From Oligoflexia bacterium (lineage in GTDB: Bacteria; Bdellovibrionota; UBA1018; CAIMNF01), in contig CAIMWN010000314.1 in the NCBI GenBank assembly GCA_903845155.1, positions 1 to 33,397 on the forward strand: 33,397 nt of DNA. Direction: 5' to 3'. Shown one piece after another: positions 7,468-14,423 of this stretch; position 1 is the first letter of the stretch; the number at the start of each line of letters is the position of its first letter. Made by a program: the position numbers and the translations under genes. Under the pieces are notes generated by a model, which had not been told where the DNA came from, did no database searches, and saw only the letters and a list, made by a program, of their open reading frames with translations.

Positions 7468-7483
7468 GCTCATTGCAATGAGC
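7468..7483. promoter_or_regulatory. Perfect palindrome over the regulator start codon
   Basis: GCTCATTGCAATGAGC is a perfect 16-bp palindrome with the ATG of the Fur-family gene (7478-7480) in its right arm. No clear Shine-Dalgarno precedes this ATG. The palindrome could be an autoregulatory operator or an mRNA hairpin hiding the start. It may equally be coincidence. Confidence 0.4.
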
Positions 7484-7939
7484 AAAAAAGCCGTCGTTAA
7501 AGAAAAAACCGTAAAGACATTAGAGACCCTTTTTCAAGAGATGAAAAAAAACCATCTGAGAATGACCGGACCACGGAAGATGATCATTGAGGCTCTGTTT
7601 GAAAACCATGGCCCTTTCACTGCTGAAGAAATCCATAAAAAATTTATTCGCTCTTCATGTGACCTAGCCACCATTTACAGATGCTTAGTGAGCCTTGAAC
7701 AAGCAGGGCTAGTCAGAAAATGTGAATTCGGTGATGGTTTCGCCAGATATGAATTGGCGAATAACGATCAATCCCACCACCACCACCATTTGATTTGCAC
7801 CGAATGTAAAAAGGTAGAAATTGTAGAAGAGTGTGAAATCGAAAGTCACATTGATCGGTTCGCCAAGAAGCGGGGCTTCACGAGCGTCTCTCACATGCTG
7901 GAGTTTTTTGGCATCTGTCCTGACTGCCAAGCCGCTTAA
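7478..7939 (+). CDS. Fur-family metal-responsive regulator (Zur-like)
   Basis: A 153-residue Fur-superfamily repressor. Residues about 22-95 form the winged-helix DNA-binding domain (RMTGPRKMIIEALF, then ATIYRCLVSLEQAGLV). The dimerisation and metal domain follows with HHHHHLICTECKKVE and GICPDC; the two CxxC pairs form the structural zinc site of the family. Family level is secure. Zur rather than Fur is suggested by the adjacent ZIP importer and His-rich accessory protein. It is divergent from the ZIP operon and convergent with the receptor gene 18 bp away. It probably binds the three 7-1-7 boxes described here. The ATG used has no good Shine-Dalgarno; an internal ATG at 7541 is a less likely start because it would trim the first helix. 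Confidence 0.9.
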   Translation: MSKKAVVKEKTVKTLETLFQEMKKNHLRMTGPRKMIIEALFENHGPFTAEEIHKKFIRSSCDLATIYRCLVSLEQAGLVRKCEFGDGFARYELANNDQSHHHHHLICTECKKVEIVEECEIESHIDRFAKKRGFTSVSHMLEFFGICPDCQAA

Positions 7940-7957
7940 ACTTACACCGCTATTGAA

Positions 7958-10387
7958 TTAAAGTTCTTTCGTGAGTCTTAAAAACAACTCGCGTCCTGCA
8001 GCATAGTGAGATCCATTGAATCCATTTGCGACCGTAATTGGATATAAAGTATCAAAGATATTGAGAAGATCCATTGAAACCTTGGTTTTAGATAACCATG
8101 ATTCATTACTAAAATCATAACCCACACTCGTATCAAAAGTTAAATGGCAAGGGAGGTTCAGAGAATTATTAACCCCAGTTCTGAGCCCACTACCAAATAG
8201 CCCTTCTCCCGTCCACCACCATGAGTTCTTCTTATAGATCACCCCTGCATTCGCAGTATGCACTTGAACATGATCTAAAAACTGGTACCCACCCGTATCG
8301 GGGCTCGTTCCAGCAGGGAAGGAAAAGAGCCCCCCACTGATTCCATTTCCCTTTGCGATCTCGTAAGAGTAGTTGGCATAATCCGACCATTCCTCGTTGA
8401 TTTTCCCGTTGATCGAAAACTCCACTCCATAAGCATACCCGTCGGCAAAATTATAAGGTTGTGCAATAGAAGTATTCAACAACTGACTATCATCAAGCAT
8501 ATCTTTCGCTTTTTTGTAGTAAGTATTAATGGTGACTACGTGATCACTCATTTGCTGGCTAATACCGAGCTCGTAATAGTTGTCTTTCTCGGCTTTGATA
8601 TCATACGGAACGAGTGAATTTCCCGCCCCGGTATTCACAAACGTATCCCTCAAATTCTCAACCGGTGCCGGCTGGAACAGAAGACCGTAAAAAATATGTA
8701 ATTTGGTAGTATCCGTGACCATGTAGCTCAAACCAATTCGTGGTTCAATCCACGAGTCACTGGTCGAATCAGTAGAAAATTTGAATTGAGTGGCATCTAC
8801 TCTTACTCCAGCATTCAAGATTAGTTTTTTAGTGATACTAAAATCGTCTTGTACGTACAAACTCTCAAGGTACCCAGTATCATTGCTATTGTCTGAGCTA
8901 GTGACTGCAGCGCTGCCTTGTTGTTGTGTAATGACGGTCAGTGGGCCACTCGATTTTGACTGTTGTACTTGAAACCCGATCTTCAGGAGATTTCGGTCAT
9001 TGAAGCGATCCGAATAGTCGCCCTTCAAGCCAAAGTTATTGGTACTTTTATTTTCAGTAAAACTGGAAGGATTACTTCCTACAATGCCACCCGCATTTGC
9101 CGCATAGAGATCATTTGTGGGATCATTGGTAATGTGAATATTTGAATATTTATAATAAGGCGCCAATTGTAAAAACGAATGGGCATCAAAACTATGTTTC
9201 CACACCACTTGAGTGTATGCATTCGTTTCAGCCTGAGTGTCATCCGTCCCAGCGGGCACATAGTTCAACGGACCATTTCCCCAGCGATCAGAATACCCTT
9301 GATTAAAAATAGGGCTGGTAGGTCCAAAGGAAGATGGGAAATTAGGAATCTGGAAGAAACTATAAGCATGGTAAGCAATCATGGAAAGTTTATCGTCGTT
9401 TCCAAGTTGCCAGTCGAGCTTAACAAACTGGTCGTTACCATTGCTTTGATCGTGAATCGCCTCTGATGTACCCTGAGTCACATCATTCACACTGACGGGT
9501 TGTGGAGTATCGAGTCCACGATCTGTTTTGTTGTAGCTAGCAGAAACATAATAATGCAAATGGCCCGACTCTGTTGAGCCGCTGTAATTAGCCTGTGGAG
9601 TAATGGTGTTATAAGCACCGTATCCAACTCCTGCACTTCCACCCGGTACTTCAGAACCTGTCTTTGTAATAATATTTACCACCGCAGCTAATCGCTCACC
9701 GTACTCTGCAGGAATTCCACCCGTGATGACTTCCATGTGATCAATATTTCTTGGGCTAAAAGCTTGTCCAAAAGTATTGGAGGGAGAGTCAGGAAGTTGA
9801 ACTCCATCAATTTGATATTGAATGTTCGCATGATTCCCACGAATAAAAGTTTGCCCGAATGGCCCTTGGATAATCCCAGGGGTGGTAGTTGCAAGAAGCT
9901 TCGGAAGTTTGATATCGTCGCCCTGGGGAAGCTTTTGAATCATCTCTTTATTGATTTCGCGCGTGCTTGAAGGGGCAGATCCGCTCACTAAATTCTTTTT
10001 AGCTTTTACTTTTAGGGTTAGTACTTTGTCATTGCTTTGGGTGCTCGTGGCAGAATGCGAGGAAACAAGCTTCGCATTGACTTGAGCAGCGCCACCCGAC
10101 GCGAGATGAACTTCGGTTTTAAAGGGAGTAAAATCTTGCGTGTCCACTTGAACTGTATAATCGCCAAAATCGAGGGGAAACACTTCGAAATCTCCCGAAG
10201 CACCGCTCATGACCTTCCCCACTTGCTTTTTCTCACTATTGAAGACCTGAACTTGAACTCCGCTAATAGCAATTCCTTGTTCATCAGTGACACTTCCAGA
10301 AATTGACCCAGCGGTTCCTGCATAAGCAGTTAACGTCAAAAAGAACACACCCATCATCAAGCAATAGTTTTTAAAGTTCATATTCAT
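7958..10387 (-). CDS. TonB-dependent outer-membrane receptor, probably for metal
   Basis: An 809-residue outer-membrane receptor. A signal peptide (residues 1-23, ending AYA) is followed by a carboxypeptidase-regulatory-like beta domain (about 26-105; SGSVTDEQGIAISGVQVQVF). Next comes the plug (about 135-250; GQTFIRGNHANIQYQIDGV, then VVNIITKTGS), then a 22-stranded-type barrel to the end. The C-terminus is LFLRLTKEL, without the usual final Phe. Divergent transcription from exbB-exbD-tonB gives the receptor its own energiser. Two predicted Fur-family boxes lie in the 126-bp gap, box A only 15 nt from this start. A metal or metallophore substrate is inferred from context. The ATG at 10387 or the in-frame one at 10381 may be used; neither has a good Shine-Dalgarno. 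Confidence 0.9.
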   Translation of the reverse strand: MNMNFKNYCLMMGVFFLTLTAYAGTAGSISGSVTDEQGIAISGVQVQVFNSEKKQVGKVMSGASGDFEVFPLDFGDYTVQVDTQDFTPFKTEVHLASGGAAQVNAKLVSSHSATSTQSNDKVLTLKVKAKKNLVSGSAPSSTREINKEMIQKLPQGDDIKLPKLLATTTPGIIQGPFGQTFIRGNHANIQYQIDGVQLPDSPSNTFGQAFSPRNIDHMEVITGGIPAEYGERLAAVVNIITKTGSEVPGGSAGVGYGAYNTITPQANYSGSTESGHLHYYVSASYNKTDRGLDTPQPVSVNDVTQGTSEAIHDQSNGNDQFVKLDWQLGNDDKLSMIAYHAYSFFQIPNFPSSFGPTSPIFNQGYSDRWGNGPLNYVPAGTDDTQAETNAYTQVVWKHSFDAHSFLQLAPYYKYSNIHITNDPTNDLYAANAGGIVGSNPSSFTENKSTNNFGLKGDYSDRFNDRNLLKIGFQVQQSKSSGPLTVITQQQGSAAVTSSDNSNDTGYLESLYVQDDFSITKKLILNAGVRVDATQFKFSTDSTSDSWIEPRIGLSYMVTDTTKLHIFYGLLFQPAPVENLRDTFVNTGAGNSLVPYDIKAEKDNYYELGISQQMSDHVVTINTYYKKAKDMLDDSQLLNTSIAQPYNFADGYAYGVEFSINGKINEEWSDYANYSYEIAKGNGISGGLFSFPAGTSPDTGGYQFLDHVQVHTANAGVIYKKNSWWWTGEGLFGSGLRTGVNNSLNLPCHLTFDTSVGYDFSNESWLSKTKVSMDLLNIFDTLYPITVANGFNGSHYAAGRELFLRLTKEL

Positions 10388-10401
10388 TTGAAATATTACA
10401 G

Positions 10402-10419
10402 ATGCAAGTCATTTGCAAT
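10402..10419. promoter_or_regulatory. Predicted Fur-family operator (box A), upstream of the receptor
   Basis: ATGCAAGTCATTTGCAAT; on the minus strand its core TGCAAAT-G-ACTTGCA is a 7-1-7 inverted repeat with 6 of 7 pairs, the best of the three boxes. It is 15 nt upstream of the receptor ATG, where a bound repressor would block transcription. Confidence 0.65.
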
Positions 10420-10447
10420 AACATTAGTGGTAACCACGGGAATAATG

Positions 10448-10465
10448 ATTGCGATTGATTTGCAT
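10448..10465. promoter_or_regulatory. Predicted Fur-family operator (box B), upstream of exbB
   Basis: ATTGCGATTGATTTGCAT lies 49 nt before the exbB ATG at 10514. It shares the core with boxes A and C and points opposite to box A. The frame of exbB is open across this site, which is one reason to reject the upstream start at 10388. Confidence 0.62.
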
Positions 10466-10513
10466 GTAAGGTGCGCCTATTCTAGCTTAAGCACTAAGAT
10501 CGAAAGGCAAATC

Positions 10514-11134
10514 ATGCACACACTTATTTCTATTACCGAATGGATTACTCATGGCGGATTCATGATGATTCCGCTTCTATTTTCAGCTTTTGTAGCCCTC
10601 ACGGTAATTTTTGAACGACTCTACTTACTCAAGAAAAAATACCATTTACCACGCGCGTCAATCGCGGGAATTAAAACTTCCTTAAGCAAAGGCAATCTTC
10701 AGGATTTAAAAAGCATCCTCGAAGGCAGCGAAAGCCCCATCGCCGCAGTCCTCCATGAAGGACTTGCATACTATGATACGTCAACCGATGAATTAGAAAG
10801 AAGAATGTCAGATGAGGCACAACGATGGATTCCTAAACTTGAAAAACGTCTAGAAATTTTGGATACCATCATCACAGCAGCCCCTCTGATGGGGCTTTTG
10901 GGAACGATCACAGGAATGATGTCATCTTTTCAAGTGTTATCCACAAAAGGGGTGAATGAACCAAATGCAATCACGGGAGGTGTAGCTGAAGCCCTGATTG
11001 CTACCGCAACAGGACTGATAATCGCTCTTGTTTGCCTTCTCGCTTATAATTATTTTAATTCATTAGTAAGACAGTATGTCCAAAGCATTGAAGATGCCGC
11101 AAACCTTGTAATTGAAGCAAAATTAAGAAAATGA
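10514..11134 (+). CDS. exbB: ExbB, proton-channel subunit of the TonB energiser
   Basis: A 206-residue MotA/TolQ/ExbB-family inner-membrane protein that, with ExbD, turns the proton gradient into work by TonB on outer-membrane receptors. It has an N-terminal membrane helix (GGFMMIPLLFSAFVALTVIF), a cytoplasmic stretch (ERRMSDEAQRWIPKLEKRLE), and the conserved pair of helices starting TAAPLMGLLGTITGM and ending GLIIALVCLLAYNYF. The frame is open from 10388, but the ATG at 10514 has AAAGG 6 nt upstream and gives the normal family N-terminus, whereas the extension covers both operator boxes. It overlaps exbD by ATGA. First gene of exbB-exbD-tonB, divergent from the receptor. Confidence 0.93.
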   Translation: MHTLISITEWITHGGFMMIPLLFSAFVALTVIFERLYLLKKKYHLPRASIAGIKTSLSKGNLQDLKSILEGSESPIAAVLHEGLAYYDTSTDELERRMSDEAQRWIPKLEKRLEILDTIITAAPLMGLLGTITGMMSSFQVLSTKGVNEPNAITGGVAEALIATATGLIIALVCLLAYNYFNSLVRQYVQSIEDAANLVIEAKLRK

Positions 11135-11544
11135 AAATTGAACGCAAACCATTAAAAAAAGCACGCATTGAAATCATTCCCATGATTGATGTGATTTTTT
11201 TTCTGCTCGTGTTTTTCATGATTTCATCTTTGGCGCATGAGAAATTTAACAGTGTCCCAGTCAATCTCCCGAAGACTGCGTCCAACCCTAATTCCATTCC
11301 ACAAAAAATTACCCTCACCATAGAAAAAACAGGGGACCTTTACCTAAATAAAAATAAAATCACGCTTGAAAGTCTTTCAGAAACACTCGCCCATGTGATG
11401 CGAGACATGCCGGACGAAACAGTCATTATCAATGCTGATCAAGGGGTTAATTACGGTTTAGTCATGTCTGCAATGGATGAAGCTAAAAAAATTGGAGTAA
11501 GAAAATTCGCGCTTCTTTCTCAGTTTGAAAGAATGAAGAAGTAA
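11131..11544 (+). CDS. exbD: ExbD, TonB energiser subunit
   Basis: A 137-residue ExbD/TolR-family protein. It has a short basic cytoplasmic N-terminus, one membrane helix (IEIIPMIDVIFFLLVFFMIS) with the conserved proton-carrying Asp in MIDVIFF, and a periplasmic domain containing a TIEKTGDLYLNKNKI strand and the VIINADQGVNYGLVMSAMD segment typical of ExbD. Its start overlaps the exbB stop, and its own stop directly abuts the tonB ATG, so the three subunits are made in tight coupling. Confidence 0.93.
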   Translation: MKIERKPLKKARIEIIPMIDVIFFLLVFFMISSLAHEKFNSVPVNLPKTASNPNSIPQKITLTIEKTGDLYLNKNKITLESLSETLAHVMRDMPDETVIINADQGVNYGLVMSAMDEAKKIGVRKFALLSQFERMKK

Positions 11545-12156
11545 ATGAGGTTCAGCGCTAAAAAAAATACCGATACTCATTTTGATGATCTCAGCCTCCT
11601 CATTCGTTGTGCGATTATCGCTGCCTTGGTTGAATTGAGCTTCATCTCAGTTGCCGGAATGCACTTTCCCACATTTTCGTCTGAGCCGCCTCATCCATCT
11701 GCCGAGGCAATGGAGGCAGAAGTGATCACACTTCCAGAAGAGCAGCCCAAACTCGTTGCTCAAAACGCCGAGCCCAGTGCACCGGAAGAAACCATTGCGA
11801 AAAAAGATGCTCCTCCCACGAATGCAAATCCAAAAACTCTGACTGGGCCCACCTCTAATCGAGTAGAAAAGGGAAAGCCGCTTTCTCCTACCCATGGACC
11901 CATTCTCATTGAATCACCTTCACCCGTCATCCCTGAATACTTAAAGAACAAAGACCTCAATAGTAAAGTGGTGATTGAATTTGTAGTTCAAGCAACTGGA
12001 CAAGCTACACCTCACTTGCTGGTTTCTAGCGGGGAAGAAGAGCTCGATCAGATCGCTCTTAGCACTGCAAGTAAGTGGAAGTTTTACCCCGCAGAATCTG
12101 AGCACGTAGCAATTGATTCAAAAATTAAACTCAGGATTCTATTTGAAGTAAAATAA
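11545..12156 (+). CDS. tonB: TonB-family energy transducer
   Basis: A 203-residue TonB-like protein. A membrane helix lies at residues about 12-32 (LIRCAIIAALVELSFISVAG). A Pro/Glu/Ala-rich periplasm-spanning region follows, and then a C-terminal domain from about 125 (VIPEYLKNKDLNSKVVIEF, ending KIKLRILFEVK) in the standard TonB fold. The spacer is short for TonB. The ATG follows the exbD stop with no gap. It presumably serves the adjacent receptor. Directly downstream are a 28-codon frame and a decayed cation exporter, which may once have belonged to the operon. Confidence 0.88.
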   Translation: MRFSAKKNTDTHFDDLSLLIRCAIIAALVELSFISVAGMHFPTFSSEPPHPSAEAMEAEVITLPEEQPKLVAQNAEPSAPEETIAKKDAPPTNANPKTLTGPTSNRVEKGKPLSPTHGPILIESPSPVIPEYLKNKDLNSKVVIEFVVQATGQATPHLLVSSGEEELDQIALSTASKWKFYPAESEHVAIDSKIKLRILFEVK

Positions 12157-12157
12157 T

Positions 12158-12244
12158 ATGGAACTCTACTGTAAAGATTGCCGCGATCACATTAAAGACG
12201 ATCTACAACTTAAAATAAATGAGAAAAAACATTTTGGGTTCTAA
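12158..12244 (+). CDS. Possible 28-residue CxxC peptide after tonB
   Basis: The frame starts 1 bp after the tonB stop and encodes 28 residues beginning MELYCKDCRDHIKDDL, with a CxxC and a nearby His that could bind metal. It is in frame with the exporter relic at 12245-12370 and separated from it by one TAA, so it may be the head of a broken gene rather than a functional peptide. No Shine-Dalgarno is evident; translation could be coupled to tonB. Confidence 0.3.
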   Translation: MELYCKDCRDHIKDDLQLKINEKKHFGF

Positions 12245-12370
12245 TCCTCCCTTCTTTGGCCTGATCCCAGCGTTGGAATTGTTGGCTCAGTCGTTATTTT
12301 CAGTTGGGCTTTTCAACTAGGCAAGCAAACTGACTTTGAGCTACTAACCACCGACACTAAGCGCGTCTAA
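12245..12370 (+). pseudogene. Relic of a cation-diffusion-facilitator metal exporter
   Basis: Intergenic frame of 41 codons without a start. It contains DPSVGIVGSVVIFSW followed by AFQLGKQT. This pattern matches the sixth membrane helix and its flank in DmeF-type cation-diffusion-facilitator exporters (typically DPxMGIVGAxVIxxW). No other part of the transporter is found, so it is a fragment. Its place directly after the metal-uptake operon suggests a deleted efflux gene. The last part overlaps the receiver relic on the opposite strand, so the true junction probably lies near 12340. Confidence 0.5.
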
Positions 12371-12433
12371 CAGAACCTCCAGCAGTTCTTTCTCATCACC
12401 AACAACTAAAATTGAGGGTCTGTGTGCATTCAT
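12344..12433 (-). pseudogene. Relic of a response-regulator receiver domain
   Basis: The minus-strand frame reads 29 residues from an ATG at 12433, including ILVVGDEKELLEVLLDAL, then a stop. This is the first strand and helix of a two-component receiver domain, where the usual ILVVDDE acidic pair is here GDE. Receiver domains are about 120 residues, so three quarters are missing, including the phosphorylated Asp. The remaining gap to 12542 holds only A/T-rich DNA. Confidence 0.5.
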
Positions 12434-12542
12434 ATCTAAGAATAATTTTACGATAAAATGAAAAAGGAAGGCATAGAACGTTGATCCATATGTTTATTAA
12501 CCTATATTCATGATAGCTTGACTTAAAATAAGGAGATTCCCC

Positions 12543-12938
12543 ATGCTAAAAACCTTTTCAAAACTATCTTTAGGAATTATTTTCTTCACTGCTTTGAACG
12601 CGTCAGCTTCAACACCCAAGATTCCATTTGGTATTGATTGCATGATTCATGACAGCCAAGGAAAAATGCTATCAGATCTTGGAATGGTTGGAACCATGAT
12701 GGATGGCAGCTACATGAGTTCTGCAAACTTTGAATATCAGACTCTAAAAATTGTTGCTGATTTAAATGGACCCTTCTCTCAGGCAGAAATAACTTCTCCC
12801 CAAATTAAATTCACGGTAATAGATCAAAGCGGCAACATGCTTGCGTTACTCATCACTTCAGCGAATCCGGATACGAATATTGCTCTATTCATTCCTAATG
12901 AGAAAATATTCCTTCACTGCAATAAAATGGAGATGTAG
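12543..12938 (+). CDS. Exported protein, function unknown
   Basis: A 131-residue protein I do not recognise. Residues 1-22 form a signal peptide (MLKTFSKLSLGIIFFTALN, cleavage after ASA). The mature part has two cysteines, one near the start (GIDCMIHD) and one near the end (FLHCNKME), placed to form one disulfide around a predicted all-beta domain. AAGGAG precedes the ATG by 8 nt. The next gene starts 9 bp after its stop, also encodes a small exported two-or-more-Cys protein, and is probably co-transcribed. Confidence 0.75.
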   Translation: MLKTFSKLSLGIIFFTALNASASTPKIPFGIDCMIHDSQGKMLSDLGMVGTMMDGSYMSSANFEYQTLKIVADLNGPFSQAEITSPQIKFTVIDQSGNMLALLITSANPDTNIALFIPNEKIFLHCNKMEM

Positions 12939-12947
12939 GATTTAATA

Positions 12948-13316
12948 ATGAAAAACAATAAAGCTTTAAAGCTAATTCTGATCACGTTTTTTACTTTCAC
13001 TTATTCTTCAAATGCTTTTTCGGAAATACTCTATTCTTGTAAAAAGAAAAACGCATTCATCAACACTTCTTACTTATGGACCGAAATAGAGAAGTCCGAG
13101 ACAGGCGAAATCATTTTCCGATATGGAAATGGAATTGACACTCAGATGCTTGATGTTTTTTTTGACACGAAAGTGACCGAACTTACACCTGGCATCTATC
13201 AAGCAAATGACCCTAATTTCACCTTGGATATTCTTGTGAAAAACTCACTCCTGTCCTTTCAGATTAAAACCGATAAGAAAAATTATTCAAAAAACAAATT
13301 CAAGTGCGGCAATTAA
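12948..13316 (+). CDS. Exported protein, function unknown
   Basis: A 122-residue protein I do not recognise. A signal peptide with a Lys/Asn-rich start covers residues about 1-25 (core LKLILITFFTFTYSS, cleavage near AFS). The mature protein begins EILYSCKKKNAF and ends KFKCGN, so two cysteines bracket the domain as in the preceding gene, although the sequences are otherwise dissimilar. AGGA is 7 nt before the ATG. It likely shares an mRNA with 12543-12938. Confidence 0.72.
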   Translation: MKNNKALKLILITFFTFTYSSNAFSEILYSCKKKNAFINTSYLWTEIEKSETGEIIFRYGNGIDTQMLDVFFDTKVTELTPGIYQANDPNFTLDILVKNSLLSFQIKTDKKNYSKNKFKCGN

Positions 13317-13360
13317 AATAGTGTTTTGACATTTTATTGTCCGACTAATAGATTTACATA

Positions 13361-14071
13361 ATGAAATCACCTTTTCTAATAACAGTTCGTCTTTTTGCGA
13401 TTCTCGCCACACCCGCGTTGCTTCCTGAACAACTCCCTGCCCAATACTTATCACATCAGGGCTTCATTTCTTTTCAAGAGCCTGAAGGTGGTTTCAAACC
13501 ATTATTTGCTTCACTGAGCGTCGACGGAGTACCAGTAAGAGGCACCGGAGCACCTCAAGTATCTCAGCTGTTTTCAGATACCACTTTCGCCAATATTCCA
13601 AATGGCACTACTATTCAAAAAATGAAAGATTCGTCTGGACGGGAAATATGGAACTACCCGCTTGGTGCAGAGGTTGCTCATAAGATTGAATTCAAAGATT
13701 TATCTCACACGCTTTTCGAGTTGCGAATTCTCCGTAAGATTACTGAGACCCAATGGGATTTTGCAAGTTATTCACCGAATACGACTCGACTGCAAGAAGC
13801 AACACTCAGCAGAAATCACTATATGGGCAATATCCCATTTACAATCACACTTCAAATATCTGACCACATTAGCTCACGACTTGATCTAAGACGAATCAGT
13901 TTGACTTCTTGTAAAAACTGTCACTTTTCAAATTCTCAAGCGTCCTACCAATATCCTACCGTTAGTGAAGCAGGTCCGTGTGGATTTACGCCTGGAAATG
14001 AAAATGGAATTAGGAGTTGGATTGATACTTATCAAGCAAAATTCGGCCATTCACCATTTAGCAACCTGTAA
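13361..14071 (+). CDS. Exported protein with one CKNCH cytochrome c-like motif
   Basis: A 236-residue protein with a plausible signal peptide (residues about 1-27, RLFAILATPALLPEQLPA). The C-terminal third holds SCKNCHFSNSQAS with Cys184, Cys187 and His188, the haem c attachment motif. The axial ligand would have to be a later Met, but no Met follows the motif, so His or another ligand would be needed. The N-terminal part (QGFISFQEPEGGF, then IWNYPLGAEVAHKIEF) resembles the haem-domain regions of secreted enzymes that I cannot place. No good Shine-Dalgarno is seen. Cytochrome function is uncertain; a single CxxCH can occur by chance. Confidence 0.6.
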   Translation: MKSPFLITVRLFAILATPALLPEQLPAQYLSHQGFISFQEPEGGFKPLFASLSVDGVPVRGTGAPQVSQLFSDTTFANIPNGTTIQKMKDSSGREIWNYPLGAEVAHKIEFKDLSHTLFELRILRKITETQWDFASYSPNTTRLQEATLSRNHYMGNIPFTITLQISDHISSRLDLRRISLTSCKNCHFSNSQASYQYPTVSEAGPCGFTPGNENGIRSWIDTYQAKFGHSPFSNL

Positions 14072-14089
14072 AACAATATCAAATTTGAC

Positions 14090-14155
14090 CTAAGCCGCGA
14101 ACTTCCGTTTCAGCTTCTTAAGCTCTTTTTCAACGCGAGCAAGACGAGTTTCCGA
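14090..14155 (-). pseudogene. Short coiled-coil gene-end relic
   Basis: The minus strand reads about 20 residues, ETRLARVEKELKKLKRKF, then Ala-Ala and a stop. The adjacent upstream DNA continues in a different frame as FEREIAQNE. This looks like the frameshifted tail of a basic coiled-coil protein, possibly an antitoxin. The family is unknown. Confidence 0.3.
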
Positions 14156-14191
14156 AGTGGCTCATTCTGGGCTATCTCTCGTTCAAAACTT

Positions 14192-14314
14192 TTAGAAGAA
14201 ACCTTTGTTAAGTCTAACAGGTAGATCATTTACCGTGATCGCCACTTGAGTAGTTGCCATTGCGGGTGGCATTGAAAGAAGTGAGAAAATTGCGAAAATT
14301 TTAGACGGTTTCAT
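14192..14314 (-). pseudogene. Relic: signal peptide and start of a polysaccharide deacetylase
   Basis: A 40-codon frame begins with a good signal peptide (MKPSKIFAIFSLLSMPPAMA) and then reads QVAITVNDLPV before running off family homology to a stop. The V-A-I-T-x-D-D-L-P pattern is the first catalytic strand of NodB-like polysaccharide deacetylases; the first Asp is Asn here. The remaining 200 or so residues are absent. The rest of the 14072-14423 gap holds only the tail relic at 14090-14155 and a weak 5-bp hairpin near 14412-14433. Confidence 0.45.
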
Positions 14315-14423
14315 TTTGATCAGATTAAGTTGAATTCCCACCATTGACAACGGGCTAATGACCGGCCCCGAATATGCTGGGACTTGTCTGATTGATGGTT
14401 ACGGACTGCCTAGCGCGTTCCGC

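Noticed and set aside
10388-10513. 42-residue N-terminal extension of ExbB
   Set aside because: It covers both predicted operators and the promoter region, lacks a Shine-Dalgarno, and is not part of the family; the ATG at 10514 has a good one.
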